64,000 bases of DNA from Glandiceps talaboti (taxonomy: Eukaryota > Hemichordata > Enteropneusta > Spengelidae). The position numbers and the translations under genes are program-made. The notes under the pieces were generated by a model. That model did not search any database, was not told the DNA's origin, and was given only the letters and a program-made list of their open reading frames with translations. Positions 49,783-63,045 of the stretch are shown here, piece after piece (the stretch's first letter is position 1; every line of letters begins with the position of its first letter). The DNA lies in the NCBI RefSeq assembly GCF_964340395.1, contig NC_135565.1, forward strand, positions 1,880,001-1,944,000, written 5' to 3'.

Positions 49783-50388
49783 TCTAACATAGGTAGCATT
49801 GCTAGGATCCCATATAGTATAATACTTATTACCAATGTATTTACTTCACTAACATAGGTAGCATTACTAGGATCCCATAGTATAATGCTTATTACCAATG
49901 TATTTACTTCACTAACATAGGTAGCATTACTAGGATCCCATAGTATAATACTTATTATCAAAATGTATTTACTTCACTAACATAGGTAGCATTGCTAGGA
50001 TCCCATAGTATAATACTTATTATCAAATTGTATTTACTTCACTAACATAGGTAGCATTGCTAGGATCCCATAGTATAATGCTTATTATAAATGTATTTAT
50101 TTCACTAACATAGGTAGCATTGCTAGGATCCCATTATAGTATAATGCTTATTACCAATGTATTTATTTCACTAACATAGGTAGCATTGCTAGGATCCCAT
50201 AGTATAATGCTTATTATCAATGTGTTTACTTCACTAACATAGGTAGCATTGCTAGGATCCCATAGTATAATACTTATTATCAAATTGTATTTACTTCACT
50301 AACATAGGTAGCATTGCTAGGATCCCATATAGTATAATACTTATTATCAAATTGTATTTATTTCACTAACATAGGTAGCATTGCTATG
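49783..50388. repeat. 61-69-bp minisatellite containing the exon 5 splice acceptor, about 10 copies
   Basis: Units contain 'cactaacataggtagcattg', 'ctaggatcccatagtataat' and 'acttattatcaaattgtatt'. The last unit runs through the exon 5 acceptor: 'cactaacatag' is the 3' splice site with a CTAAC branch-like motif, and 'gtagcattgcta' is the start of the exon. All upstream units carry the same string. Confidence 0.93.
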
Positions 50389-50480
50389 AAGAAGACAGCA
50401 TCATGGACAGTGGATGGTGTAGTATTTGATGAAGATACTAAGAAAAAGAAAACAAAGCCAGCTTTGTCAAAAAGACTGAG
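50375..50480 (+). CDS. DCDC1: DCDC1-like gene, coding exon 5
   Basis: The acceptor is AACATAG (ends 50374). The alternative AG four bases later would give an immediate stop, so 50374 is the only usable site here. The donor is CTGAG|GTAAGG (50481). It codes residues 279-313 plus two bases: 'SIAMKKTASWTVDGVVFDED', then 'TKKKKTKPALSKRLR'. This is the basic linker between the first two DCX domains, in the order I expect for DCDC1. The first dozen bases of the exon are shared with the upstream tandem repeat. Confidence 0.88.
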
Positions 50481-50527
50481 GTAAGGAGTTTGATATATTT
50501 AGAAACTGAGACAAGGAATATAAAACT

Positions 50528-51838
50528 AACAGGGGAGGAAGTACGCAATGACAGGGGAGGAAGTACACAATGACGGGAGGAAGTACACAATGACAGGGGA
50601 GGAAGTACACAATGACAGGGGAGGAAGTACACAATGACAGGGGAGGAAGTACACAATGACAGGGGAGGAAGTACACAATGACGGGAGGAAGTACACAATG
50701 ACGGGGGAGGAAGTACACAATGACAGGGGAGGAAGTACACAATGACGTGGGAGGAAGTACACAATGACGGGGGAGGAAGTACACAATGACAGGGGAGGAA
50801 GTGCACAATGACGGGAGGAAGTGCACAATGACAGGGGAGGAAGTACACAATGACAGGGGAGGAAGTGCACAATGACAGGGGGGGGGAAGTACACAATGAC
50901 GGGGGCGGAAGTACACAATGACAGGGGAGGAAGTACACAATGATGGGGGAGGAAGTACACAATGACAGGGGAGGAAGTGCACAATGACGGGAGGAAGTGC
51001 ACAATGACAGGGGAGGAAGTACACAATGATGGGAGGAAGTGCACAATGACAGGGGAGGAAGTACACAATGACGGGGGAGGAAGTACACAATGACAGGGGA
51101 GGAAGTACACAATGACGTGGGAGGAAGTACACAATGATGGGGGAGGAAGTACACAATGACAGGGGAGGAAGTGCACAATGACGGGAGGAAGTGCACAATG
51201 ACAGGGGAGGAAGTACACAATGACAGGGGAGGAAGTGCACAATGACAGGGGGGGAAGTACACAATGACGGGGGAGGAAGTACACAATGACAGGGGAGGAA
51301 GTACACAATGGCGGGGGAGGAAGTACACAATGACAGGGGAGGAAGTACACAATGACAGGGGAGGAAGTGCACAATGACAGGGGAGGAAGTGCACAATGAC
51401 AGGGGAGGAAGTACACAATGACCGGGGAGGAAGTACACAATGACAGGGGAGGAAGTGCACAATGACGGGGGAGGAAGTACACAATGACGTGGGAGGAAGT
51501 ACACAATGACGGGGGAGGAAGTACAAATGACGGGGGAGGAAGTACACAATGATGGGGGAGGAAGTGCACAATGACGGGGGAGGAAGTGCACAGTGACGGG
51601 AGGAAGTACACAATGACGGGGGAGGAAGTACACAATGACGGGAGGAAGTACACAATGACAGGGGAGGAAGTACACAGTGACAGGGGAGGAAGTACACAGT
51701 GACAAGGGAGGAAGTACACAGTGACAGGGGAGGAAGTACACAGTGACAGGGGAGGAAGTACACAATGACAGGGGAGGAAGTACACAGTGACAGGGGAGGA
51801 AGTGCACAATGACGGGGGAGGAAGTACACAATGACAGG
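50528..51838. repeat. 23-bp purine-rich minisatellite (20-bp variants), about 57 copies
   Basis: It starts about 45 bases after the exon 5 donor. Units contain 'aggggaggaagtacacaatg' then 'ac'. Variation affects G-run length and gtac/gtgc. Strand asymmetry is strong (purines on the plus strand). The period is not a multiple of 3, yet all three minus frames stay open, producing ORFs of 427-539 codons that are not genes. Confidence 0.96.
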
Positions 51839-52428
51839 GTTATGGAGATATTTAAAGAAAAGAGACAGCAAATTTGTGACAGATGGGTAGACAGACAGGA
51901 AATAGAAAAAGTTGACAAGACAGACAGTTAACCCTATTTTTTTTTGTTTTTTATTACCTGACTGACCCAAATTTTCTGCTCTGACATAAAAATAGAAAAT
52001 TACTTTTATTTTTGCCCACCCCCTTAATATTTTGTGGAACAGCACCCTCTCTGGCAAGAATAAGGAAGTATCTAGAGTCTGTCAACTATATGTACAGTCA
52101 TGGCAGCGACGACACTTGTTCATGAACAGAGCATTTCTTTCATGATGGAAGTTATTCAAGTAGGAGGGGCTTACAATATGTCAGCTGTGTAGAGAAGCTG
52201 TGAAAGGGTTTGTTACCAGGAATCCAATAAAAAGGAGATAGAGAGGAGGAAAAGGAGAGGCAGAGAAGATAATTTTTATTTTTGTTGGCTTTTTTTAAAA
52301 ATCAACCAACCAACCTATAGTTGCCATGAAAACGTAATGAGAAAGATGAAAACAAAATAGGGTCACCCTAATAATGACAGAGTTATTTTTTAAAATATAT
52401 ATACATACTTTTTTTTTTACATCTTTAG
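51839..52428. other. Intron 5 remainder
   Basis: Unique-looking. Near 52280-52330 'tcaaccaaccaacc' and T/A-rich runs are present. No feature is recognised. Confidence 0.4.
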
Positions 52429-52528
52429 GAAAATGTTAGCACAGAAAAATAGGAGAGTAATGGTATTCAAGAATGGTGATGGTCAAGAGATGTCTGAAGT
52501 GGTGGTTACAATGGATAAATTTGATACT
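52429..52528 (+). CDS. DCDC1: DCDC1-like gene, coding exon 6 (start of DCX domain 2)
   Basis: The acceptor is ATCTTTAG (ends 52428) and the donor GATACT|GTAAGT (52529). It codes residues 314-347 and ends in phase 0. 'NRRVMVFKNGDGQEMSEVVV' is the first hairpin of a second doublecortin domain, with the 'FKNG' turn, followed by 'TMDKFDT'. Its closing bases TTTGATACT are echoed in the tandem array that fills the next intron. Confidence 0.9.
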
Positions 52529-52547
52529 GTAAGTCATTAGGTGGTTA

Positions 52548-55032
52548 CAATGGTGGTTACTAGGTATATGGTAATATAAGATTGGAATTGATACTATAGG
52601 TATATGATAATATAAGATTAGAATTGATACTAGGTATATGGTAATATAAGATTGGAATTGATACTATAGGTATATGATAATATAAGATTGGAATTGATAC
52701 TATAGGTATATGATAATATAAGATTAGAATTGATACTATAGGTATATGATAATATAAGATTGGAATTGATACTATAGGTATATGATAATATAAGATTAGA
52801 ATTGATACTATAGGTATATGATAATATAAGATTAGAATTGATACTATAGGTATATGATAATATAAGATTAGAATTGATACTAGGTATATGATAATATAAG
52901 ATTGGAATTGATACTATAGGTATATGATAATATAAGATTAGAATTGATACTAGGTATATGATAATATAAGATTGGAATTGATACTATAGGTATATGATAA
53001 TATAAGATTAGAATTGATACTATAGGTATATGATAATATAAGATTAGAATTGATACTATAGGTATATGATAATATAAGATTAGAATTGATACTAGGTATA
53101 TGATAATATAAGATTAGAATTGATACTATAGGTATATGATAATATAAGATTGGAATTGATACTATAGGTATATGATAATATAAGATTAGAATTGATACTA
53201 GGTATATGATAATATAAGATTAGAATTGATACTATAGGTATATGATAATATAAGATTAGAATTGATACTATAGGTATATGATAATATAAGATTGGAATTG
53301 ATACTATAGGTATATGATAATATAAGATTGGAATTGATACTATAGGTATATGATAATATAAGATTAGAATTTATACTAGGTATATGATAATATAAGATTA
53401 GAATTGATACTATAGGTATATGATAATATAAGATTGGAATTGATACTATAGGTATATGATAATATAAGATTGGAATTGATACTATAGGTATATGATAATA
53501 TAAGATTAGAATTGATACTAGGTATATGATAATATAAGATTGGAATTGATACTATAGGTATATGATAATATAAGATTAGAATTGATACTAGGTATATGAT
53601 AATATAAGATTGGAATTGATACTATAGGTATATGGTAATATAAGATTAGAATTGATACTATAGGTATATGATAATATAAGATTAGAATTGATACTAGGTA
53701 TATGATAATATAAGATTAGAATTGATACTATAGGTATATGATAATATAAGATTAGAATTGATACTATAGGTATATGATAATATAAGATTAGAATTGATAC
53801 TAGGTATATGATAATATAAGATTGGAATTGATACTATAGGTATATGATAATATAAGATTAGAATTGATACTATAGGTATATGATAATATAAGATTAGAAT
53901 TGATACTATAGGTATATGATAATATAAGATTAGAATTGATACTATAGGTATATGATAATATAAGATTAGAATTGATACTATAGGTATATGATAATATAAG
54001 ATTAGAATTGATACTATAGGTATATGGTAATATAAGATTAGAATTGATACTATAGGTATATGATAATATAAGATTAGAATTGATGCTATAGGTATATGAT
54101 AATATAAGATTAGAATTGATACTATAGGTATATGATAATATAAGATTAGAATTGATACTATAGGTATATGGTAATATAAGATTAGAATTGATACTAGGTA
54201 TATGATGATATAAGATTAGAATTGATACTATAGGTATATGATAATATAAGATTAGAATTGATACTATAGGTATATGATAATATAAGATTAGAATTGATAC
54301 TATAGGTATATGGTAATATAAGATTAGAATTGATACTATAGGTATATGATAATATAAGATTAGAATTGATACTATAGGTATATGATAATATAAGATTAGA
54401 ATTGATACTATAGGTATATGGTAATATAAGATTAGAATTGATACTATAGGTATATGGTAATATAAGATTGGAATTGATACTATAGGTATATGGTAATATA
54501 AGATTAGAATTGATACTAGGTATATGATAATATAAGATTAGAATTGATACTATAGGTATATGATAATATAAGATTAGAATTGATACTATAGGTATATGGT
54601 AATATAAGATTAGAATTGATACTATAGGTATATGGTAATATAAGATTAGAATTGATACTATAGGTATATGATAATATAAGATTGGAATTGATACTAGGTA
54701 TATGATAATATAAGATTAGAATTGATACTATAGGTATATGGTAATATAAGATTAGAATTGATACTATAGGTATATGATAATATAAGATTAGAATTGATAC
54801 TATAGGTATATGATAATATAAGATTGGAATTGATACTATAGGTATATGATAATATAAGATTGGAATTGATACTATAGGTATATGATAATATAAGATTAGA
54901 ATTGATACTAGGTATATGATAATATAAGATTAGAATTGATACTATAGGTATATGGTAATATAAGATTAGAATTGATACTATAGGTATATGGTAATATAAG
55001 ATTAGAATTGATACTATAGGTATATGATAATA
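52548..55032. repeat. 36-bp minisatellite (31-bp variant), about 71 copies
   Basis: It starts within 20 bases of the exon 6 donor and stops about 20 bases before the exon 7 acceptor, so it fills nearly the whole intron. Units contain 'ataggtatatgataatataa' and 'gattagaattgatact'. The 31-bp variant lacks 'actat' or its equivalent. 'gaattgatact' resembles the exon 6 end (AATTTGATACT). Confidence 0.96.
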
Positions 55033-55052
55033 TGCTGCTTGATGTTTTTCAG

Positions 55053-55146
55053 TTCTTAGATGATAGCACCAACCGACTTGGTCTGACTGTTCCTGCCAAG
55101 ACTGTGTACAGTTGGGAGGGTGAAGTCATTACAGATTTGAAGCAAG
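55053..55146 (+). CDS. DCDC1: DCDC1-like gene, coding exon 7 (DCX domain 2)
   Basis: The acceptor is TTTTTCAG (ends 55052) and the donor AAGCAAG|GTAAGA (55147). It codes residues 348-378 plus one base: 'FLDDSTNRLGLTVPAKTVYS', then 'WEGEVITDLKQ'. This is the helix and turn of DCX domain 2, with the common 'E-x-x-I-T-D-L' in place of 'D-G-x-x-I'. Phases join exons 6 and 8 exactly. Confidence 0.9.
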
Positions 55147-55269
55147 GTAAGATGCTACAGTAACTATGGTATTAAACCAGTCAACTTTCTAAGTTAGGGG
55201 ATATCTTATTAGTCATGCTTAGAGCTTAGAAATATAACGACAATTTTTTTTCATTACTAAAATAGTGAA

Positions 55270-56578
55270 CTGTCAAAGTACCATGTTGTATCTTGTATAC
55301 AATGATATAAGTCTTTGCTATGTACCATGTTGTATCTTGTATACAATGGTATAAGTCTTTGCTATGTACCATGTTGTATCTTGTATACAATGGTATCAGT
55401 CTTTGCTATGTACCATGTTGTATCTTGTATACAATGGTATCAGTCTTTGCTATGTACCATGTTGTATCTTGTATACAATGGTATCAGTCTTTGCTATGTA
55501 CCATGTTGTATCTTGTACACAATGGTATCAGTCTTTGCTATGTACCATGTTGTATCTTGTATACAATGGTATCAGTCTTTGCTATGTACCATGTTGTATC
55601 TTGTACACAATGGTATAAGTCTTTGCTATGTACCATGTTGTATCTTGTACACAATGGTATCAGTCTTTGCTATGTACCATGTTGTATCTTGTACAGAATG
55701 GTATCAGTCTTTGCTATGTACCATGTTGTATCTTGTATACAATGGTATAAGTCTTTGCTATGTACCATGTTGTATCTTGTATACAATGGTATTAGTCTTT
55801 GCTATGTACCATGTTGTATCTTGCATACAATGCTATCAGTCTTTGCTATGTACCATGTTGTATCTTGTATACAATGGTATCAGTCTTTGCTATGTACCAT
55901 GTTGTATCTTGTATACAATGGTATCAGTCTTTGCTATGTACCATGTTGTATCTTGTATACAATGGTATCAGTCTTTGCTATGTACCATGTTGTATCTTGT
56001 ATACAATGGTATAAGTCTTGCTATGTACCATGTTGTATCTTGTATACAATGATATAAGTCTTTGCTATGTACCATGTTGTATCTTGTATACAATGATATA
56101 AGTCTTTGCTATGTACCATGTTGTATCTTGTATACAATGATATCAGTCTTTGCTATGTACCATGTTGTATCTTGCATACAATGGTATAAGTCTTTGCTAT
56201 GTACCATGTTGTATCTTGTATACAATGGTATAAGTCTTTGCTATATACCATGTTGTATCTTCTACACAATGGTATCAGTCTCTGCTATGTACCATGTTGT
56301 ATCTTGTATACAATGATATAAATCTTTGCTATGTACCATGTTGTATCTTGTATACAATGGTATCAGTCTTTGCTATGTACCATGTTGTATCTTGTACACA
56401 ATGGTATAAGTCTTTGCTATGTACCATGTTATATCTTGTATGCAATGGTATCAGTCTTTGCTATGTACCATGTTGTATCTTGTATACAATGGTATCAGTC
56501 TTTGCTATGTACCATGTTGTATCTTGTATGCAATGGTATCAGTCTTTGCTATGTACCATGTTGTATCTTGTATAACAC
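55270..56578. repeat. 44-bp minisatellite, about 30 copies
   Basis: Units contain 'gtctttgctatgtaccatgt' and 'tgtatcttgtatacaatggt'. The 44-bp period cycles through all three plus frames without stops, yielding overlapping 245-codon ORFs that are not genes. Confidence 0.96.
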
Positions 56579-56689
56579 ACTTTGATATTGTTATACAATG
56601 GCATATATGTACATGACTGTCTGTCCAGAATGTTGATTGTTGTTAGTTTAAACCAATAACATTCTATGATATTAGGTAGCATGAACAGA

Positions 56690-57740
56690 TTTTCATCAAA
56701 ATAAAGTTGTCAGTTAGTCAAGGTGTGTTTGGAGACATTACTTAGGGCATGTAGATGGGAAATTGGTCAAATGAAAATTATCGCAGCAGAGATGTGCATT
56801 TTTGGGTAAAAACTTAAACACCAAAACTACTGGTTAGATTGGACTGAAAGTTAGTGGGAACATTCTTGGGCATGTGTAGATTAAGAATTATTCATGTCAT
56901 GGTGATTCTGTCAGTGATAGGCAAATTAGATCTAAAAATGTGTCTTTTTGGTCAAAAGATTTGGTTAGGAATGTTCTTAGGGGTATTTAGATTAAGAATT
57001 GTTCATGACATGATGACCACATCAGTGATATGAAAATTAGGGATAAAAATGTGTCTTTTTGGTCAAAAATTGTTCAAAACATTTTGACAAAACATCCTAG
57101 CAACCTTGGCCATGCCCTTAGCAACAGTGAAATGATCATAGATATTACACAAAGATAACAACAGGGATGGGTAGGTAAGTGAAGAAAGAATAAAAAAATA
57201 CGTAAATATGCCTAGCAACAAGACCACACCCATAGCAACAGCCAATTGATGGTTTATATTGCAAAGGTGAAAACTAGGAAGGTTAGCCAAGTGATAAGAT
57301 TAAAAAAAACATATGCAAATATGCCTAGCAACAAGACCTCACCCATAGCAACAGCCAATTGATGGTTTATATTGCAAAGGTGAAAACTAGGAAGGTTAGC
57401 CAAGTGATAAGATTAAAAAAAACATATGCAAATATGCCTAGCAACAAGACCTCACCCATAGCAACAGCCAAATGATGGTGTATCATAAAAATAATAACAG
57501 GGAGTAGTGGGTAAGCAAATAAACTTTCAACAAATGTAACTATGCAAATATACTCAACACAATACCATGCCCATAGCAACAGCCAAATGGTGGTGTATAT
57601 TTCAAAGATAACAATGGGCATGGGTAGGCACATAAATAAAGATTCAAAAAACATAAATAAATATGCCTGGCAACAAGACCCTGCCCATAGCAATTGTCAA
57701 TTACAGTTATGCTACAATGCCATTGGTGCAAATTTTTATT
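56690..57740 (+). mobile_element. Long, left-truncated copy of the TTAGCACAACTG family
   Basis: The family paragraphs ('gtagatgggaaattggtcaa', 'aagaattattcatgtcatgg') are followed by about five CCTAGCAACAAGACC subunits (57095-57690). It ends at ACAGTTATGCTACAATGCCATTGG just before the exon 8 acceptor. Two neighbouring subunits (57260-57345 and 57380-57460) are almost identical, a recent local duplication. Confidence 0.7.
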
Positions 57741-57744
57741 TCAG

Positions 57745-57843
57745 TTGTTAAACTTGACAAATGTCTTCAACCAAGTGCTACCCCTGTGTTAGGACCTGTC
57801 TGGATTTCTAAAGGGGAAGGTTTCAGTCCCATTGGTTCAAGAG
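57745..57843 (+). CDS. DCDC1: DCDC1-like gene, coding exon 8 (end of DCX domain 2)
   Basis: The acceptor is TATTTCAG (ends 57744) and the donor AGAG|GTAAGA (57844). It codes residues 379-411 plus one base: 'VKLDKCLQPSATPVLGPVWI' then 'SKGEGFSPIGSR'. The 'VWISKGEGFSP' strand closes DCX domain 2 (about residues 321-405). The acceptor lies only about 10 bases after the end of an interspersed-element copy, whose T-rich end contributes the polypyrimidine tract. Confidence 0.9.
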
Positions 57844-57975
57844 GTAAGATTTTAAATATCAAATGTCATTCTTCATCATGATAAAGTACTGGGCAAACTG
57901 TCCTAATGTGAAACAAGGTATGTGGTTATCCTTTCATCACATGGTTTTTTTAATAATAATTTTGCCCTGATAAGT

Positions 57976-59085
57976 CAAGGTAATTTCCAGATTCCAAAGT
58001 GTTCTGACAACCATAGACTCACATATTTACTAATTTCCAGATTCCAAAGTGTTCTGACAACCATAGACTCACATATTTACTAATTTCCACATTCCAAAGT
58101 GTTCTGACAACCATAGACTCACATATTTACTAATTTCCACATTCCAAAGTGTTCTGACAACCATAGACTCACATATTTACTAATTTCCACATTCCAAAGT
58201 GTTCTGACAACCATAGACTCACATATTTACTAATTTCCACATTCCAAAGTGTTCTGACAACCATAGACTCACATATTTACTAATTTCCACATTCCAAAGT
58301 GTTCTGACAACCATAGACTCACATATTTACTAATTTCCACATTCCAAAGTGTTCTGACAACCATAGACTCACATATTTACTAATTTCCAGATTCCAAAGT
58401 GTTCTGACAACCATAGACTCACATATTTACTAATTTCCACATTCCAAAGTGTTCTGACAACCATAGACTCACATATTTACTAATTTCCACATTCCAAAGT
58501 GTTCTGACAACCATAGACTCACATATTTACTAATTTCCAGATTCCAAAGTGTTCTGACAACCATAGACTCACATATTTACTAATTTCCAGATTCCAAAGT
58601 GTTCTGACAACCATAGACTCACATATTTACTAATTTCCAGATTCCAAAGTGTTCTGACAACCATAGACTCACATATTTACTAATTTCCACATTCCAAAGT
58701 GTTCTGACAACCATAGACTCACATATTTACTAATTTCCACATTCCAAAGTGTTCTGACAACCATAGACTCACATATTTACTAATTTCCACATTCCAAAGT
58801 GTTCTGACAACCATAGACTCACATATTTACTAATTTCCACATTCCAAAGTGTTCTGACAACCATAGACTCACATATTTACTAATTTCCACATTCCAAAGT
58901 GTTCTGACAACCATAGACTCACATATTTACTAATTTCCACATTCCAAAGTGTTCTGACAACCATAGACTCACATATTTACTAATTTCCACATTCCAAAGT
59001 GTTCTGACAACCATAGACTCACATATTTACTAATTTCCACATTCCAAAGTGTTCTGACAATCATAGACTCACACATTTACTTATC
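57976..59085. repeat. 50-bp minisatellite, 22 copies, extremely homogeneous
   Basis: Units are exactly 50 bp: 'taatttccacattccaaagt', 'gttctgacaaccatagactc', 'acatatttac'. Almost the only variation is C/G in 'ttccac/ttccag'. The last unit has a few changes. Confidence 0.97.
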
Positions 59086-59228
59086 ATCATAATGTACGTA
59101 CAAATAAATACAGTTTAAAAACCATATTTTAGTTGAAGGTAATTTTATTCCAAATCTGACATTAAAGCCTCTAATTGTGAAAATTTTTAAGAATAGTTTT
59201 TATTTGGAAACAATTATTTTGTCGATAG

Positions 59229-59479
59229 ATTTCTTGAAAGCAGTGCTGGCCCACTGCAGACAAAAGATCCATGCAGCAAACGAGTACAGGACACAGCTAG
59301 ACTATGCTGAGGATGGAGAGAAGGAGAAAATTACAATGACTAAAGTACTATCCATGGACAAAGATGACATTGAGAAGAGTAGACAAGAGATTGATGACAG
59401 TGTAGGGGGATTTGAAGCAGCTATGAAGAAACTCAAGAAAATACTGAGACGTGTCAATGAAATGGCCAAGGATGAAGAG
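59229..59479 (+). CDS. DCDC1: DCDC1-like gene, coding exon 9 (inter-domain helical region)
   Basis: The acceptor is GTCGATAG (ends 59228) and the donor GAAGAG|GTACGA (59480). It codes residues 412-495 and ends in phase 0. It is strongly helical and charged: 'FLKAVLAHCRQKIHAANEYR', 'EKEKITMTKVLSMDKDDIEK', 'FEAAMKKLKKILRRVNEMAK'. A coiled coil after the second DCX domain is likely. The acceptor is pyrimidine-poor, but it is the only one giving the right phase and an open frame. Confidence 0.85.
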
Positions 59480-59492
59480 GTACGACTATGCA

Positions 59493-59935
59493 TTGACACA
59501 AATGTATACAGATCTGTAATTTCTAGTCTTAACACAAATGTATACAGGTCTGTAATTTCTAGTCTGTTAACACAAATGTATACAGGTCTGTAATTTCTAG
59601 TCTGTTACACAAATGTATACAGGTCTGTAATTTCTAGTCTGTTAACACAAATGTATACAGATCTGTAATTTCTAGTCTGTTAACACAAATGTATACAGAT
59701 CTGTAATTTCTAGTCTGTTAACACAAATGTATACAGGTCTGTAATTTCTAGTCTGTTACACAAATGTATACAGATCTGTAATTTCTAGTCTGTTAACACA
59801 AATGTATACAGATCTGTAATTTCTAGTCTGTTAACACAAATGTATACAGGTCTGTAATTTATAGTCTGTTACACAAATGTATACAGATCAGTAATTTCTA
59901 GTCTGTTAACACAAATGTACAGGTCTGTAATTTCC
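59493..59935. repeat. 36-38-bp minisatellite, about 12 copies
   Basis: It starts about 15 bases after the exon 9 donor. Units contain 'acacaaatgtatacagatct' and 'gtaatttctagtctgtta'. Some units lose two bases (gttacac in place of gttaacac). Confidence 0.94.
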
Positions 59936-60682
59936 CCCAAGTGGGACCTATTACAATAGGAACCTGCAAACCCACCATGTTAAATGTTGCATCATGGGAA
60001 ATGTGGTAATAAATACTTACCAAATAGTATTGTAAACAATAATGTTACATTTTTTTAAACCACTAATCAATTCATAATCACCCTGATCATTGTGGGAGGT
60101 TTATTTTATCGGTAGCTCAAGATTAGGTATTACTATTATGATAACCACAGATAATCCCATAATCCTTTGCATCTGAGCATGCTCAGTCTGGATTGCAAGT
60201 TCCCTATTGGCTATGTCTGTCTGTCTGTCCATCAATACAGGGGTGTATATGTGTGTATGTACAACTGTTAAAGCTCATTTGAAATGCATTATCAAATTTC
60301 TGTCAAACTTGGCACATGTGTGACATATTATATAATAACGTGATGATACTTTGTTATGCAATATATGCAAATTTGTTATCTTTCTTTGAGGCTCTTTACC
60401 AATTTCCATGGACTTGAACTTTAGGGTCAGAAAGGAAACCAAGCCATTTGTAGACTAGTCCAACTTTGAGAACAAAAAAGACACATGTATGATGTACTGA
60501 ATTCATTGTATCTGTCATCATGTTGACCTATGACCTTTCTGATTGTATCTTTTGTATTTGACCCTGAACTTTACCTTGTATAGTATTGAACAAAATCATC
60601 AATTTCATCCATTAGTCATAGAAGTAAAGCATTTTATGTGTTCTATCATGAAGATTTGTTTATTTTTGTTGTGCACCTCTAG
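59936..60682. other. Intron 9 remainder, nothing recognised
   Basis: Unique-looking sequence. Phrases such as 'gtctgtctgtctgtccatca' near 60215 may be traces of a degraded interspersed element. Confidence 0.35.
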
Positions 60683-60769
60683 GCATATGGCAATGAGTAC
60701 CGTCTGCAACATATCAAACAGATTGACTCAACAGACAGATTGGTTGGACAGGCTGGTTTCAAGATAAAG
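60683..60769 (+). CDS. DCDC1: DCDC1-like gene, coding exon 10
   Basis: The acceptor is CACCTCTAG (ends 60682) and the donor ATAAAG|GTAGGC (60770). It codes residues 496-524 in phase 0: 'AYGNEYRLQHIKQIDSTDRL' then 'VGQAGFKIK'. The last residues begin a third DCX-like strand that continues as 'AYQNG' in exon 11. Confidence 0.85.
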
Positions 60770-60956
60770 GTAGGCTAGTCAATGTTCATTTCATATTTGA
60801 TTAGCTCCACTGTCTGTGACAGCTTACCAGAGTTTGCTTGTCCATTGTCTTGTCTGTCAACTTTTTCTATTTTCATCTTCTAAAATCGATAGATGTTTGA
60901 ATTGCCTACTTGGCCCATTTGATATGAATCTTTTCTTTTTTTCAGCATTTTTTTTT

Positions 60957-62447
<1,491 letters not shown>

Positions 62448-62448
62448 C

Positions 62449-62477
62449 ATGGCAGATCTGATGGTGAAGAGTTACTA
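62449..62477 (+). repeat. 29-bp copy of the start of exon 11 inside intron 10
   Basis: The string beginning ATGGCAGATCTGATGGTGAA is identical over 29 bases to 62508-62536 in exon 11, 59 bp downstream. It sits between the transposon right end and the polypyrimidine tract. Confidence 0.93.
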
Positions 62478-62497
62478 ATTTTTGTGTTTCTTTCTAG

Positions 62498-62599
62498 GCA
62501 TATCAAAATGGCAGATCTGATGGTGAAGAGTTACTATATGTTAATATGAGAGAGTTGTCTAGAGGAACTGGTGGTGATAAGAAATTTATGATGCAAAGG
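62498..62599 (+). CDS. DCDC1: DCDC1-like gene, coding exon 11 (start of DCX domain 3); gene continues
   Basis: The acceptor is TTTCTTTCTAG (ends 62497) and the donor CAAAGG|GTAAGT (62600). It codes residues 525-558 in phase 0: 'AYQNGRSDGEELLYVNMREL', then 'GGDKKFMMQR'. The 'FKIKAYQNG' junction with exon 10 is a third doublecortin first hairpin. No terminator occurs, so the rest of the gene lies beyond 64000. Human DCDC1 is a much longer, multi-DCX protein, in keeping with this. Confidence 0.88.
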
Positions 62600-62625
62600 G
62601 TAAGTCACTCACACACAAAGCCAAC

Positions 62626-62825
62626 CAATCGTCTGATACATAGCAACCAATGATACATAGCAACCAATCATCTGATACATAGCAACCAATGATATGATAC
62701 ATAGCAACCAATGATATGATACGTAGCAACCAATGATATGATACGTAGCAACCAATGATATGATACGTAGCAATCAATGATATGATACATAGCAACCTAT
62801 GATATGATACGTAGCAACCAATAGT
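62626..62825. repeat. 22-bp tandem repeat, about 9 copies
   Basis: It starts about 25 bases after the exon 11 donor. Units contain 'tgatatgatacgtagcaacc' then 'aa'. Confidence 0.92.
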
Positions 62826-63045
62826 ATCAGTTTGTACTAACAAATATACAGTTCATCTGTAAATCATCAACCGCATTGTGCTACAAATCAAGAAACAAAA
62901 AATATTTGATAATTTTGTTTGTGAACCAGTTGAACAGCACAATAGCAACCAAACAAAATATCAAGATAATAGAAAACCACCATGGAAAATGGAAAACCGT
63001 CATGGTGATGGTATTACCGGTCCAGTTCAACAAAATGGAAACCCA

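Noticed and set aside
50375-50382. Alternative acceptor GTAG at 50378 for exon 5
   Set aside because: With the incoming phase from exon 4 it produces an in-frame stop within three codons.
50438-52057. Minus-strand ORFs of 427-539 codons rich in CTSSPVIVYFLP repeats
   Set aside because: These are artefacts of the 23-bp array, which has no stop in any minus frame. All three frames are open over the same DNA, and the region is an intron of the plus-strand gene.
55315-56616. Overlapping plus-strand ORFs of up to 245 codons with CCILYTMVSVFAMYH repeats
   Set aside because: These are artefacts of the 44-bp array: the same peptide appears in every frame and no coding-like substitution pattern is visible.
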